A stretch of 64,000 nt of DNA from Stenopsyche tienmushanensis. Its lineage: Eukaryota; Arthropoda; Insecta; Trichoptera; Stenopsychidae. Below the pieces are notes generated by a model that had not been told where the DNA came from, ran no database searches, and saw only the letters and a program-made list of their open reading frames with translations. Positions 24,061 through 37,340 of this stretch are shown one piece after another. The stretch lies in NCBI GenBank assembly GCA_008973525.1, contig WACJ01000096.1, positions 310,001 to 374,000 on the forward strand. Direction: 5' to 3'. Position 1 is the first letter of the stretch. Each line of letters begins with the position of its first letter. The position numbers and the translations under genes are program-made.

Positions 24061-27000
24061 TGCGTTAATTACAATGAAGTTATCCATTGTAAATTGCGTT
24101 GTTAAATTTGAATTTTAAAAATCACAATTTATTTTTAATGAATATAGTCACCTAAAGAGTACAAAACACGATTTGTAATTGCAGCAGCCTAAGTGCAGCT
24201 AATCTCCAAAAATGATCAAGCAGTAAAACGAAAACCATTTTGGGTTCTACATATACAAGGATTGTTTGTATTTTATCCCAATGTTCTAAAAACCTGTATC
24301 TAAAACAAGTTAAACATACATAAAACTGATGAAAAATTTGTTGTTTTTTATAAATTAATAGGTTTCTTTTGGAGTTGAACCTTGAACCAGAAATCAATAT
24401 AAATTAGAATACTGAAGAATAACAGCACACATAACATACGACGCGTATTTCAAGTAATATTTGAATAACAGTCACATAGACGGAAGAACGCTTAAGTAGC
24501 AATTGGCGTTTGTAGCCGATACTGGAATTCAATTTGCATTTTTTAGTAGCAATTTGCATCAAATGTCGATGTCTTTTATTATTTAAGTGGCATTTTCCGT
24601 TCATATCGTGTCAGTAATTCTTACATTGAGAAATTTTCAATTGCGGATCCGAACTGTCAAACACACTGCAAAAAATCGAATTTATTACATCATAAAAATT
24701 AATTCAAATATTTACTCCTCGATCAGTCTCGGCAGCGATTTGGATGATTCATGGTTCGATTAATTTCAGCGGATTACTCATTCGTGTGTCTAGAATTTTC
24801 ACACATTCCATTCTCATTGGAATCCAAATACATGCATACAATCCGTTCGATTTTGACGAACAATGAACCATCATCATTTGGGTATGATATTGAGGTCTTT
24901 TACATTCAAATGAGATATGAAAAAGGTTGCTTTTTGTATTTATGCACAAGTGAACGAACTGTTAATGTGGCACGTGAGAATATCGAGCAGACGAACTGAC
25001 CCCAATGCAACAATCTTTTTGTATGAACGACCCTCAAACAATCGAATCATACTTAAACACCATCAAAAAATTGATGTTTTCTTATCCAAAAACTAATATG
25101 GTTGGATCGATTGAATTTTCGGTCAAAAAATTGATGACGGAATCTATGAATATTACATGCAAAAATTCATGGCCGTCTACGTTTCGGATAATTGGCATGT
25201 AATTTGCGTCGCCTTGACACGATTTGGATGCTAATTGTCTGAAAATCTCGTGAAATATTACAACAATGACAACAGTTGTTAAAACGACAAACAGCGAGAA
25301 TCATCCAGGAGTTGTTGGAGCGGAAGTCCAAATTATCAAATGGCGTGTTCGACGGTTTCTCAACTCGTAAATCGATTTTTAATTAGTTCTCTCATACTAT
25401 CTTATGAATAATGTGCATATAGATAGTCTGGGAACACGCACGCCAGTTCACGAATTAATACATCCCCAAAAAAATAATATTTAAGGGAAGAAAACTTCGT
25501 GATCAAATATTGAAATGAGCTTTAGTCAGCCCAATCATTAACAGTAATGCCGGCGTTTAAACATAAGAAAATAAAGTATGGGGTCGTAAGCATACATTAT
25601 AATGTACAGTCGCACGATGAAAATCACACTGCGATGAAAATTATTTTGATTGTTAACATATTCTTGCGGTTCTATGCCATTCAACTATAAACCGACGTAA
25701 GTAACGTCGATGTAAATCATTAATGATTATCATTTGAAAATCGTACTTCGGAGCAGTGTTTCAAGACCACAATTTAATCAATTAACAGCCGCAAACTGAT
25801 GAGACCACGAACAGGCTGTTAAATGTCAATCTAAATGCATTTTGCAATGCAAATACCGCAACGACGTATAGCAATTGGTGTATTAAGAACCAATTTTACT
25901 CGGTACGCAAACATCGTTTCCTTTGGTATTTGATAAATGCACACCACAGTCTAATTTATCGCGATTAAAGACGATTGCTAGTCACAATAAGCATATAATA
26001 CTTTGGGATTTGTCAAAATGATATTTTTTATAGGAATTTTGATGTAAATTGAATGCGTCGATATATGTTTGATCTATAATAGAACGCTGGATAATGGATG
26101 ATGATGGATGCTAAATTAGACGCATGCAACAGTACGAAGACAAATGGTTAAACGTGTTCTGGATTTCCATATGCGATGGAGAGATTTTTAAGATCGTAGG
26201 AATCAATAATTATGAATAAATTATAAGCTACAATATATATATATATATACTAACAAGTAATCAATCATTTGGGCTTCTCGTCAAATCGATGAACACAATT
26301 AGTAACAGTTCATTGGAAGATACGCATAGAAATTATGATTTCTCTTATCTAAAATGTATTTGTACGATGATGTATATCCAGACGATTAAACCATTAATCA
26401 TAAGAACTATTGATTAATTTTTGGATCCATAATATTTTTAAACTTATTTTGTTATAAGGTATAAATGGATCAGATCAAAAATGATTTCTCTCTTGTTATG
26501 GTTAGTATAAAAGAGTTATAAAAGATTTATCTTGATAAAATTGGATGTTAATAAATATTGATTGATTGAGTTTTCTTAACACTCCATAAGAGATTTTCTT
26601 GGATTCTTTTATGAAATTGTTTTATTTTTAACATTTAATATTAATATATAAATAGAATAAAGCTATTGCAATAGAAAATATTACGTTAACAGGATTTGAT
26701 CCCGAGTATTTTTAATAACAATCTAGGATTTAACTCGGTATTCCAAGAATTGGTACCTAAATATTCCATAAGTATTATGATTTTCACACATATGGAATAT
26801 AGAAAGACATTTTAATCTAATTCTTTGTAAAAGTAAAGCATATTGTGACAGACTACAAAACAAAAAGAATGTTTTTTGCAAATGCAAAATCGAAGACTGT
26901 ATTATTGTATTACATGTCATTTGATAAATTCAAAATAAGTTTTGAATAATTAAATATACATTCATTTTATATGTATTATATTAATGTTGAATGCATTCAA

Positions 27001-27389
27001 ATAAAATTTTTCCTAGAATTACTGACGACAAACTGATGAACAATGATTTGCAGGAGAGAAAAATGACAATGGGCTTAAATATTAATAGAATAGAAATGAT
27101 TAGAATCTCTGTTAGATATGCTTGTTAAAAATGCAAACACTATAATTGTCTATTTAATATTAATTTAGCCTTATATCATTAGATATTATTAGCACTGTTG
27201 ACAAAAAAATCCTGTCTGCCGAAAAAAGTGCCAGAAATAGATCTGCTCATTGATAATAAGGGATGAAATTTAGAAGTCCAGGTATTAAAATACCACTCTT
27301 ATAAAAATGTTAGATAGGTCATGTCAACTATTTTCTGAAATTGAAACTACCATAACAGGAAAAACTCATGCTAACACGATCACTTTGTT
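24061..27389. other. Spacer, no recognised gene
   Basis: Contains short frames (24152-24397 and 24404-24604 minus; 24751-24999 and 25005-25202 plus), none with known motifs. The two plus frames are consecutive and more GC-balanced than their flanks, so they might derive from one former coding region, but I cannot identify it. 25530-25990 is also less AT-rich. Confidence 0.35.
26233..26250. repeat. (AT)n microsatellite
   Basis: Nine AT dinucleotides in tandem. Confidence 0.85.
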
Positions 27390-27600
27390 TGTGAAAGGCT
27401 ATCAAAGATAAAAGACGAGGAAGTTCTTAAATAGCGTGTTATTCTTGCATGATAACGCACCCCAGTGCACATGTCTGCTAAATTTAAGACTGTCATTCAG
27501 AAATGTGGGTTCCAACACCCTATCCACCCACTATACAACCAGGACGAAGCTCCTTCAAATTATTTTATTTTCGGCATATTAATAAATCTCGATGTGGATC
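27390..27600 (+). pseudogene. mariner-superfamily transposase remnant
   Basis: KTRKFLNSVLFLHDNAPQCT matches the context of the second catalytic aspartate in one mariner group (G-x-LFLHDNAPxHTS). After a frameshift, FQHPIHPPLYNQDEAPSNYF corresponds to NHPPYSPDLAPSDYF, with asparagine where the third catalytic aspartate would be. The HDNAP rather than HDNARP wording places it in a different subgroup from the 5905/13529/36547 family. No ends seen; several frame changes. Confidence 0.65.
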
Positions 27601-30600
27601 TGACTCTTGAACGATAAAAGGGTTAAATCGAAGGATAAAAAATATTTATTATTAAGTAGTTTCCTTCCTATTTAGTTATGTAAATAATTGATTGCTAAAT
27701 GATATACAAAATTCGAAAACGGATAGACTTAAACGGACGGAAGAAAACTAATAATTAATTATGTTCGATGGGAACATGGCAGATCTTTTGTCAGTTTTAG
27801 TATTAATTATTAAGCGTCACACTACGTACTGCTTTTAAATTTTAAGGCGAAGAACAGCTACTAGTTTCAATTCGAAGTATCGTGTATTGGAAATAACCGT
27901 GTATCCAATTAAAGTAGGGAAAAGCCTTCAATTATGCATACTTTACGAACCGGTAGTGCACGATTGAAAATTTAATGTAGGAAAAATGGGTTGCAATCGT
28001 GATAGGTGACACTTGATTGTCATTTCCCCTACATTCGAAATATAAAACGTCGGAATTTCATCGTCACGTGACTACAGACTTAGAATAGACCTAACGACCT
28101 TTTGACCGACTGACAGTACTGTTAAGGCTTCGTGGGCCCTTTAACATCATCGATCGTTCAGGGGGAGTCTGAATCGAGAATCACAGCATGTGCCCTCGTT
28201 TCCGAATTTTTTTTCGACGGAAAGTATTCACGCCAGTTTTCCGCCTACGTATGGCGATTATTTTGACAGATGACCGCGTGAGGGAATCCTCACAAAGCAA
28301 ATGCCACGGTCGTCCATCACGCTAATTCTTGGCGTTAAAATTATGGCGACAGGTTGTGATGTTTGCCGACGGATTTTTATAATTTCGTAATATTCGAGGA
28401 TCACATGATATCGCGGAATGGATTCATGAAATATTACTAAACTACTGGGTATTTGTAAGTAAAAATATCCGGATTTAATCCGGTAAATATACTGGGGATA
28501 GGTGAGATCTGTGACTAGCAAGTTCAACCAATTTAATCACATTCGGTCATCTTTTCACGCGATTTTTTGGATGGTAAACTTATTTAGGCCTCTTTTTTGA
28601 CAGGCTAAATCATCAATGTCAATTAAAAACGATTTATGATGCTGGATAATGAACTACATCAGGAATTGTTGGGATTGGGAAAAAATGGCCTCATTAAAGT
28701 ATTATTTAAGGATCGTTTAACAACAATATAATGCAACAATATGCTTAAAAATCAATAACAACGATTGCAATTGTTAACCAATCAGAAATTATTGATCTAT
28801 ATATACATATTCAGGTGGCATTATTGGCGAGTATAAACATATTTACACGGTTTTTGAATAATACGCGTAAAAAGCTTTCCAAAACACAACACAAACAACA
28901 TTGATCTGCATATTTACGCCATCGTCATATTATTGATATAATTGAAAATCTATGATGTGCTTATAATTTTGTGAGTTTTGAAATTTTGAATTGATATTAT
29001 CCAAAATTTGTATTGAATAAAGATAATTTCGTAACACACTCGTAGATCTAATTTTATCTAAATTCACACATCCAAATGCTTCAAAATATTAAATGTGGAT
29101 GATAACGTAAAACCATATTAATCATTCTTATTCCAGGAAAATCTCCAACGAAGATAACCCGTGTGTGATAACACTTTTAAGCATACATATGATTATTATA
29201 ATCATTATTGTAATTGTTTCCATACGTTGAAAATCTAGGAAAAGTTTGATGCCATATATCGCATATTTACAAACTATTGTACGAATCTATTTTTCAAGTA
29301 TGTTGTAAATTTTAAAAATATTATTATAAAAAAGGATGGAAATAATTTGAAGATAAATTTGCTGCAATTTTAAAGTACATTTAAGCAATCTAGATGGCGT
29401 GCAGGTGCTGTTTAATTCTAAGCCATACTAGCGCAATATTTACAGCATCATCTTATTACAATAGACGTATATGATAATTATTTATGCATAATACATAAAT
29501 CTTGAGAGGCTTTAAAGCGCCAGATAGTATAAAAATAATTCATTTCCCACAAGAAAAAAAGCTGAAACAAATAAAACGAAGAAAAAAGCAAATACATATT
29601 ACTGCCGGGTACCAACAGTCAATAGTGTATAAATAGAAAATAATTAAGATGATATTCAGAAAACAATACTCTTGAGAAAGAGCATGATTCGGTTTCGCCA
29701 GAATTGAGTTACCATAGAGACGACATTCATCCCATGACACAAATTATATAAAAAAAACTGACGTAGATCACGCAGACAGCATAACACATTTATTCATTGT
29801 AATTCATGGTGTTTACAGGGTCAACCATGGTTGAATTTGCGCAAACATTGTATGACTTGAGGCAGATTGAATAAATAAGGCGCATGGCAACCCAAAAGCT
29901 GTGATTATGGTGATATGCTACAAAACGCCAACAAACAACTTCGCTCGTAAATAGAACTAATTAAACAAAACTGAATATAACAACGTCCATTAGGCTTACC
30001 AATACGAACAAAGCATTAGGTGAGATAGCAATATCGATGGGACTTACCTAAAACAAACAAAAAGAACATCGTAAACATTGGAACATAATAAAACTTAAAA
30101 AATAGGGTGCAAAAAATTGCTATAAATTCATGTGCTGCAAGTATATTTAAGCGCTTAATATGCATGTCATAATCAATTGATTGGATATTTTGATTCGCGA
30201 TACTCATTCAAAACTGTATCGATACCTGTTTATTTTAAGGTCCATTTTCGCTACGCATTAATGTGTGTTAACCTTTTAACTGCCAGCGAATTTAAATATA
30301 TTAGAGATTGGGTAAAAAGTTGTTTGACTTTGTTGAGTTATTTTATTGTTATAGCATATGTATGTATACCACATGCTGTCCTGCGGGATCATTTAGGGGT
30401 TTTGAGCGTTTCTGGCTCAGGATTGTCACAATACATATTGAATATTTTTAGTTTTTGTTAATATTTTATATGCGCCATTAAGATTAATTGTTAAATTAGG
30501 GTTGTCTTAATTTACTATTAATGCTAATAAGAACAGTTTTTGACTTGATGACCTCTGTTGAATTTATTTTAAAATAAAATGAAAATGTGAAGACATTTTT

Positions 30601-30688
30601 ATAATATAAATATGTCTCCCTAATATTATAATTTTTTGTTATTAAAAAATATTATTTTTATGTGAAAAAAAAACTGAATTTTTTATCT
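27601..30688. other. Spacer, no recognised gene
   Basis: 28060-28570 is GC-balanced and CpG-containing, with an 89-codon minus-strand frame (28258-28527) of unknown nature. TTAACCTTTTAACTGCCAG near 30269 looks like a piggyBac-type terminus without an identifiable partner. The rest is AT-rich. Confidence 0.35.
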
Positions 30689-30880
30689 CCTATTTCGTGG
30701 CTCGCATGGTTTCTTGACCTGACACCAATGGATTTATTTGTCTAGAGACGTGCCCTATTCCCTGACTCGCACGGTCTCCAGATCTGACACCATTGGATTT
30801 CGTTGTATAAAGGCGTGCAAAAGAATTAATTTATACGACAGAGGTATCCACAAAAAAAACCTAATTAAACGAATAATCAC
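30689..30880 (+). pseudogene. DDE transposase fragment with tandemly duplicated third motif
   Basis: The plus strand encodes ARSPDLTPLDFVV, a stop in place of the usual tryptophan, then RRAKELIYTTEVSTKKT. This matches the third catalytic motif region (SPDLTPLDFFLWGYLK...VY) of a Tc1/mariner-superfamily DDE transposase group. The 65 bp from 30754 to 30818 that encode this motif are preceded directly by a diverged 65-bp copy (30689-30753) reading LDLTPMDLFV, again with a stop in place of the tryptophan. The catalytic aspartate position is therefore present twice in tandem. No other part of the transposase is recognised. The downstream open frame in another register (30738-30947) is spurious. 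Confidence 0.6.
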
Positions 30881-33354
30881 CGCCTTTGAAAAAATGAAAG
30901 AGGAAATACTACTTAAGACTAATACAGTTGAAATTAAAAAAGTGTAATGCATACACATGATGCAGAGGTGGCCAATTTGATAACATGTTGTAAATAAATT
31001 TAATGAAAACATCTTAAACATAAAAAAGAATCTGGTAAACTGGTAACTCTTCAAGCTTAACGACTTATTGAATGATTTGTATGACATGTAGCATATTGTC
31101 GATTAGGGTATAATCTAAAAAACGTTTTAAAACTGACCTAAGTTCAAAATAATTGTTAGTTTTTTGTTTAGAGAATTTAGAAGTAGCACATTTCTCATTC
31201 GTTTGCACATTTTTTTCTCACTTTGGAAGCACAGAACTAATTTTTTTTAAACTATTTGCATAAAATAATTATTTATTTAGATCAAAAATACATTTGAGAA
31301 TACATAAAAAATTATTTTATATTATTACGACCACATATTATAAAGTTATGATGATTTAAAGGTGAATTTTTGGTTATTTTTTCAAAATGTTGAAAAAAAA
31401 AATATTTTGACAACCCTGACACTTAGTCTATTTGTTCGCATTATAAATATCAACTTTTCAATCGATAAATATTTGCATGGTCATTGCTTGAAATCAAGAT
31501 AAACTTGGATCGAGACAATTTATCGAAAATATCAATACAAATTCGTTTCTACAATCCGACTTTGAATCCAAACTTTTATAATAAGAGTACAAAATTTTGT
31601 CCACTTTATTAACGGTATTAGTTTTTAAAATATGCTGGGAGAGGGAGGTTAAATATTCGTTTCAAATGGGCGTTCCCACGGGAATACAAAGAACAAAATT
31701 CACAGAGGCGATGTATTCAGACGTTAGTCAAAGCAATATTTATTTAAAATCTAATTACTATATTGAATATTGCAAGTTTCATATTTAGCCCCAGATTATT
31801 TTTAATCAGTTAACGTTTCCTGCATTAAAATATATGTTTATCGTCGTTCATATATAATGAGGTATTCGCAATTTCGTAATCGGAAACAAAACACAATAAA
31901 ACAAATGTGCCAGTTTCAGCAAAGTGTACAAATTATCTATTGTTCTGCCGATTTCCAAACGAAAGTCGATAGGAATTTTGTGGTCAGTGGTTTAAGGCTT
32001 AATTAAAAATGCTGTGAAGCGAACTGCATTGCAATTTCGTCGAAATTAGCAAATAGGTGCATGGCTTTTTTCAATGCTATTTTGATGTCAATTTTAGAGT
32101 ATTTTTGTATATAGCATACGCCATTTATTGCATCAAATGAAGATGTATTTTCTAGTAGAAGATGCATGAGTTTTATGATGATATTGCTTGTAATATTGAA
32201 GAGAAAACAAAACCAGAAAAGTATTTCCAAGTACAGTGGGTAAGATAAATCCTGAGATAAAATAATGTTTGTTGTTATGCTCTAAATATTATTTTTTATA
32301 AACGGTCAAAAATGTAAAAAAAAACAGTCAAAGGTTTTTCAAGGAGTTTTAGTAACATGTAAACCCATGTAAAATTTGACATAAAATCTAATGAAATCAA
32401 TATTTTCATTATACTGATACATTTACAACAAGCCAACTTCTTTATATGAGACTATCATTTCTAAAGATAGCATTTTTGCAATTTATTCAACATTTTCTAT
32501 CAATCTTCCGCGACTTTTACTATGGAAATCAAACGATGTTCGCTCCAATAAATTAACTTTTTTTTTGCATTATGGCACTAATAAAAACCGGCAATAAAAC
32601 TAATACTAAAAGCATTCACGTCATCTACTATACATTTATACAAGATGTTGTTTCATTTTATTTTCCATATTCGGATTTAAATAGAAGATTTTCTTGGCGA
32701 TGTTATGCCAGTCCTCCGGATAGATTTATGGCCGCTGTCATTGAATTATGAATTATTAATTTCGAACTCCCCATTTTAATTAGTCGAAGGAGATCGGGAA
32801 AACGTCCAGAAATTCATTTTTACATTACGAAATGAGTCTGTAGGCATAGCCTCGGCTCTATTTATATATTTGCTTGTAAAAAAAGCGGGTTTATAACCCG
32901 CGTTGAACTTTTAAACTCGATCATTTATCATTCTTCTAGTCAAAACTGGCCATAAAACGAACTTGGAAGCATCTTGAGAGTATCGTAAAAAATGTGGAAA
33001 TTAAATTTCAGTCATTAACCTTCGACCGTTTCATAATTAGTGGTTTTGAAATTTTATTCTTCTAAGAATATGCTCGTTCGATTTCATTAGTGATTTCTTT
33101 TGGACGTCTTCAAATAAGCTTCCGGGCATCCAACAATATGTGGAACAAACTTGTTTGTAATAATAAATATATTTATATGTAAACTATTTGGATGCATATG
33201 GTAAGCTCTTTGATAGATAAATTGTGGAACATGCCAAAAACAGGGAAATATTGCAATGTCTGAACTTAAGAATGGTAGACAAAGATCTTTGCAACATAAA
33301 ATAGAGCTTTCCTGTTCTTTGATTCACAAAAGTAAAACATATGATGATGAGGAT
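30881..33354. other. Spacer, nothing recognised
   Basis: AT-rich sequence. A perfect 7-bp stem with a 3-nt loop lies at 32885-32901 (GCGGGTT/AACCCGC). About 32690-33130 is somewhat less AT-rich. Confidence 0.4.
31548..31592 (-). repeat. tRNA-derived SINE-like fragment
   Basis: The minus strand reads ATTATAAAAGTTTGGATTCA, a B-box-like segment that also occurs at 35.94 and 45.03 kb. Only the B-box half is preserved. Confidence 0.35.
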
Positions 33355-33480
33355 CAGGGCCGTAACAAGGGGGTGGCAAAGCAGGCGCCTACCATGGGCG
33401 CAAAACGCAGAATACCGATTCAGCCGAGGATTGCACATGGTTTTTATTTTATTTGCCCATTCTACACAAATCAAAACTGA
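33355..33480 (+). mobile_element. hAT element end, same family as 53894
   Basis: CAGGGCCGTAAC opens a stretch that continues GTGGCAAAGCAGGCGCCTAC and GGGCGCAAAACGCAG. It parallels 53894-54030 closely, including the following TTTTTATTTTA. CAGGG(C/T)CGTAAC is a hAT-type terminus. No opposite end or 8-bp duplication was found, so this is a solo or truncated end. It lies just beside a mariner remnant on the other strand. Confidence 0.65.
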
Positions 33481-33589
33481 TTGACTCTGCCCGTTTTTAT
33501 ATAATAATATATGCTGCTAAGTTGTTTAATCCCTATTTTTTGTTATCGCTTTAACATTAGGCACTTTATGTTTGCTGACAACGGTCGAT

Positions 33590-34060
33590 TTATGCCACTT
33601 ATGCGATCCAAAAAGCGGACCGGTTGGACACGCAGACATTACGGCTACTCCTTAGGGCTTTTTGCAGCATTTTCGATGATAAATGCGTACCCAAGGCCTT
33701 CTATGATCTGCATGATCACGCAAGCACCCCCGCACTCAGAACGCAAGTGGCCACTTGAAGTTGAGAATGAACGTGTCCTTGCGGACATGGATTTTAACTT
33801 CATGTTTTGCACCTTGTTGTGCACTTTTATTGAGCGAGCTGGCATACTCCCGAATAGTGGAACCAATAAATAGCTCGTGGTTATGAATTGATCCAAAAAC
33901 CCGAATTTATTGCTGTAAATCATCGCCAAACACTCAATTGAGACATCATCACGACGCTGTTTTTGTTCCATTGTGAGCAAATGCGGCACCCATCTTGCGC
34001 ACAGCTTTCTCGTATCAAAATTTTCAGTCAATATGCGATGTACAAAGCAGGAAATTACAG
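33590..34060 (-). pseudogene. mariner transposase remnant, N-terminal and middle part
   Basis: The minus-strand frame at 33645-34091 carries RKLCARWVPHLLTMEQKQRR and then LAMIYSNKFGFLDQFIT. This is the linker between the DNA-binding and catalytic domains of the mariner subgroup whose hallmark is KLCARWVPHxLTxEQKxxR. After a frameshift, a degenerate version of the first catalytic region follows (the HYS segment), and then ACVIMQIIEG, which may correspond to the G-x-I-x-x-D-x-L-E-K-G strand. The remaining catalytic residues are not recognisable. This is a different subgroup from every other mariner copy in the window. Not functional. Confidence 0.7.
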
Positions 34061-36253
34061 CGCAAATTGAAACCGTGTAAATCAAGTACATATATCGATA
34101 AAAAAATCTATAACCTTTTATTGTCGATGTAATAAAAAATATGTATGTTCCCGTATCATATTATATTTATATTATATATATATTAATATTTTTTATGTCT
34201 TAATTGATTGTATGGTCCCATCTAGTAAGTATTTCTCTTGGGATTCAGGAACACTCTAATAATTAGTATTCGATATGACTCCCTATTGCTCAAGAAAGCA
34301 TCCAAGCTGGGGGAAGAACGAATTTATGTTTACGCCATTTTTTTCGATATACTTTTTAGACACACAACACATTAATAACAATTACATCTATAATCAAATC
34401 ATAGAGTAAACAATGATAGCAAATTGTATTACACATTAATCTATCGTTCAGACCATTTAATATATATACTATAATTCCGGGAATGGATAATAAACACTGT
34501 TTATTTTTAAATGGCGATAAGAAGAATGTTTTTCCTTATTATCGTTATTTATCATGCAAAAAAATTATGATAGTAGTAAATTGTGCATATGATCAACATC
34601 CAACATTTGGTCTCACCATGTTCTTTATTTGAGAGCTGTTGGAGATCCCACGATAAAATAACGATTCAAAGGCTCAACATATCAAAATAAATCTTACAAA
34701 AAAGTGCATATTACTTAAACAAATGCCATTAAGACGATTTGTGGGGTCTACGAACTATGAGTACATCATTCGACAAAGATGTTGTAAAATAAACGTTTAT
34801 GACTTAATGCAGATGGATTTGGCTCATTACACATAGCTAGAGTAATAAACCAAGTCGCTAAATAAATAATTTTATGTCCGAGACGAATCTTGACAGATTC
34901 ATTCAAAGTGAAACTATAAGGAACTGATTGAGTACTAAAGCGTCTCCCACATATGATGTATGACGGAAAAACATTAAAAATAATTGTCGGTTGGAACGTA
35001 CACGAAGAATAGTCCAATACGATGATTTTGTCTCCAAGTCTAACATAACTAGTCAATCTATGCAAATCGGTATATAAATGTAAACCGAAAAGTCTTCGCG
35101 TTGTTAATTATCGGCGATGGTGTGGACTCATTTGTTCGTGGCAACTACCCCGTGAAGAATTGTTGTTTTGTTGTTTATGGTGATTGCATTCAATAAGCTC
35201 GTTCTCTGCATGTGGTTGATTCCCACATAGCTTTATATAAGGGGTCGCTATCATAAATCTCCAACATTCCGGAAATAAGAACCCCTTTTTATATGGAGGG
35301 TGTCTCGGTGATGACGTTCAACATCGCCAGTTTGAAGGCCGCAAGAAATATTCTGGATGAGATTCAAATATTGAAAATAATTTGAAGACATCACCCAAAA
35401 GCTATTCTTTTTATTCTTAGCTTTGGACGATAGAACATCTGCGATGTTAGTTATCTTTGCATTGGGGTTGTATTTATCAAATTTTATAAATCAGATTTGT
35501 TACTCTGAAAGTTGATAAAAGTATTAAAACCCTTTGGATAGATTTATTTCAAATGATCAAATCAATCAACGTAGAGCAAAAAAAAAATAGATGATATCTA
35601 ATCAAATTTAGGTATCTGATGAGCTAGTGATCAACGTATGATTCGCTGCAAATATAATATATTAGAGAGCGAATGAATCAACTATGGATTTTTTAATATT
35701 TTTTTCGAAGCAACTCAAATAGATTAGTGTTTTTTTTAAAGCTGTGCAACGTTGAAAACATTATGTCAATGTGAAGATTAAAAAAACCTATGCACATTAT
35801 ACTGTAAAAAAAGTCCCCAATGAATTAAACACACACCATAAATCATGCACAGATGTTGCTTATTATAAGATATTTATACACTAATATAATATTTGACTTA
35901 TAAAATATATCCATTGATCATTCTTGGCATTTATTATAAAAGTTCGGGTTCAAATCTAGATTGCGAAAAAAAATTCGACTGAAGTATTCATAGTTTCGAT
36001 CAATTGTCTCAATCCAGTTCTACCCCGATTGCCTGTATCTCAAAAATTAAATACTGAATTGATTAATGAAATCATCCAGGGACGCATATGAGTAATTGGA
36101 TTTGCAACAAACGATAAAATATAATAACAATTTTACCATTCCCATCACAACAAGTTTTGAATTTAAATAATATGTTACTGGAATAATAGGGCATTAACTA
36201 TTATTATAATCGATTGCGTCTAAAAATGTTTTTTTTAATCTCATTTTTCGAAA
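34061..36253. other. Spacer, no recognised gene
   Basis: AT-rich sequence. A 99-codon minus-strand frame (34766-35065) contains two similar phrases (VRLGDKIIVLDY and IRLGHKIIYLATW), possibly an internal duplication, but I recognise no family. Confidence 0.35.
35905..35965 (+). repeat. tRNA-derived SINE-like fragment
   Basis: TTATTATAAAAGTTCGGGTT continues into CAAATCTAGATTGCG, a B-box-like segment followed by an A-run. It matches the 3' part of the fragments at 17730, 31548 and 45012. Confidence 0.45.
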
Positions 36254-36546
36254 GTGCATATCTCTAAGAATTTCTCTTTCCATTTTGGTAAAGAAATTCG
36301 GATTATTTCAATGCTTTACAGCTATTTCGCGAAAAGGCTCGAAGCAATCACTCTGCCTAGATTGCGCCCCAACGGCTCTGAGACCGCTACGGTCGCAAGC
36401 TTGTCTCTATACCTACTTTTGATTGCAGGCCAGAGTTTTCTATTGGGAAACTTTCTTATCTTTCCTCCTCAGCATTCACACTGTTTTGAAGGTGCAGATT
36501 CTTGGGGCGAATGGCAGAAACATTTTAATGGCAGAAGCAACTATTA
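36254..36546 (+). other. Open block with strong splice-acceptor-like site
   Basis: A GC-balanced segment directly upstream of mariner copy 3. CTTATCTTTCCTCCTCAG (ending 36472) is a textbook polypyrimidine-AG acceptor. The frame after it (IHTVLKVQILGANGRN and on) stays open and enters the mariner frame across the TA insertion site. An in-frame TGA at about 36657 closes it. It may be a host exon interrupted by mariner, or chance. No protein family is recognised. Confidence 0.25.
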
Positions 36547-37340
36547 GCTTGTCCCATAAGTTTCTTTCGCAAATTAACACAGATCTAATCATAGCCATGG
36601 TTGAAGAAAATCCTCGATATACTATTCACGAAAAAGCTAACAAGTTAGAAATTCCATGAACATCCGTCCATAATCATTTGACAAAATTGGGCTACATCAA
36701 TCGTTCAGATGTGTGGCTTCCTCGTAAACTGACTGACTCAAATAAACCTCAGCGTATTTCAACATGCAATCTTCTTCTCCAACGACATAATAGCCAACAT
36801 TTTTTGAAGAGACTTGTCACTGGAGATGAAAGTTGGATACTCAATGAGAATATCCAACGTAAACGGTTTCAGACTAAGGGTACAGAAGCTTTAACTGTAG
36901 CTAAACCTGGCCTAAATCCAAAAAAAGTTTTGCTATGCATTTGGTACGATTGGGAGAGGGTAGTTTATTATAAGCTACTTCAGCAAGGTGAAACGATCAA
37001 TTCAACAAAATATTATTTCCAACTAAACAATCTAAAGGATGCAATTGCCAGAAAACGGCCAGAATTAGCGAACAGACGAGGCGTTGTTTTTCATCACGAT
37101 AACGCCAGGCCTCATATGTCTTTGCTCGTCAGAAATAAATTATTATCATTTGACTGGGATATTTTACCTCATCTTCCATACTCTCCGGACATTGCCCCTT
37201 CAGATTATTATTTATTTCTTTTATTGAAAAAATCTTTACGTGGTAAAAATTTTAATTCAAAAAATGATATAAAAATGTACCTTGATCAATATTTTGCCAA
37301 CAAACCTGGGAAATTTTGGCTAGAAGGCATTATGAAGCTT
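36547..37340 (+). mobile_element. mariner element, copy 3 (5'-deleted, 3'-truncated)
   Basis: It begins after TA (36545-36546) with GCTTGTCCCATAAGTTTC, the terminal repeat of the family. It runs through the transposase and diverges from the sister copies at about 37338. No 3' terminal repeat is found. The 5' repeat joins the second HTH exactly as in copies 1 and 2. Confidence 0.8.

Noticed and set aside
30269..30440. TTAACCTTTTAACTGCCAG as a complete piggyBac MITE
   Set aside because: No matching terminus was found within several hundred bases.
33347..33480. A complete second copy of the 3.5-kb hAT unit
   Set aside because: The left end matches, but I found no opposite terminus and no second ATGAGGAT duplication downstream.
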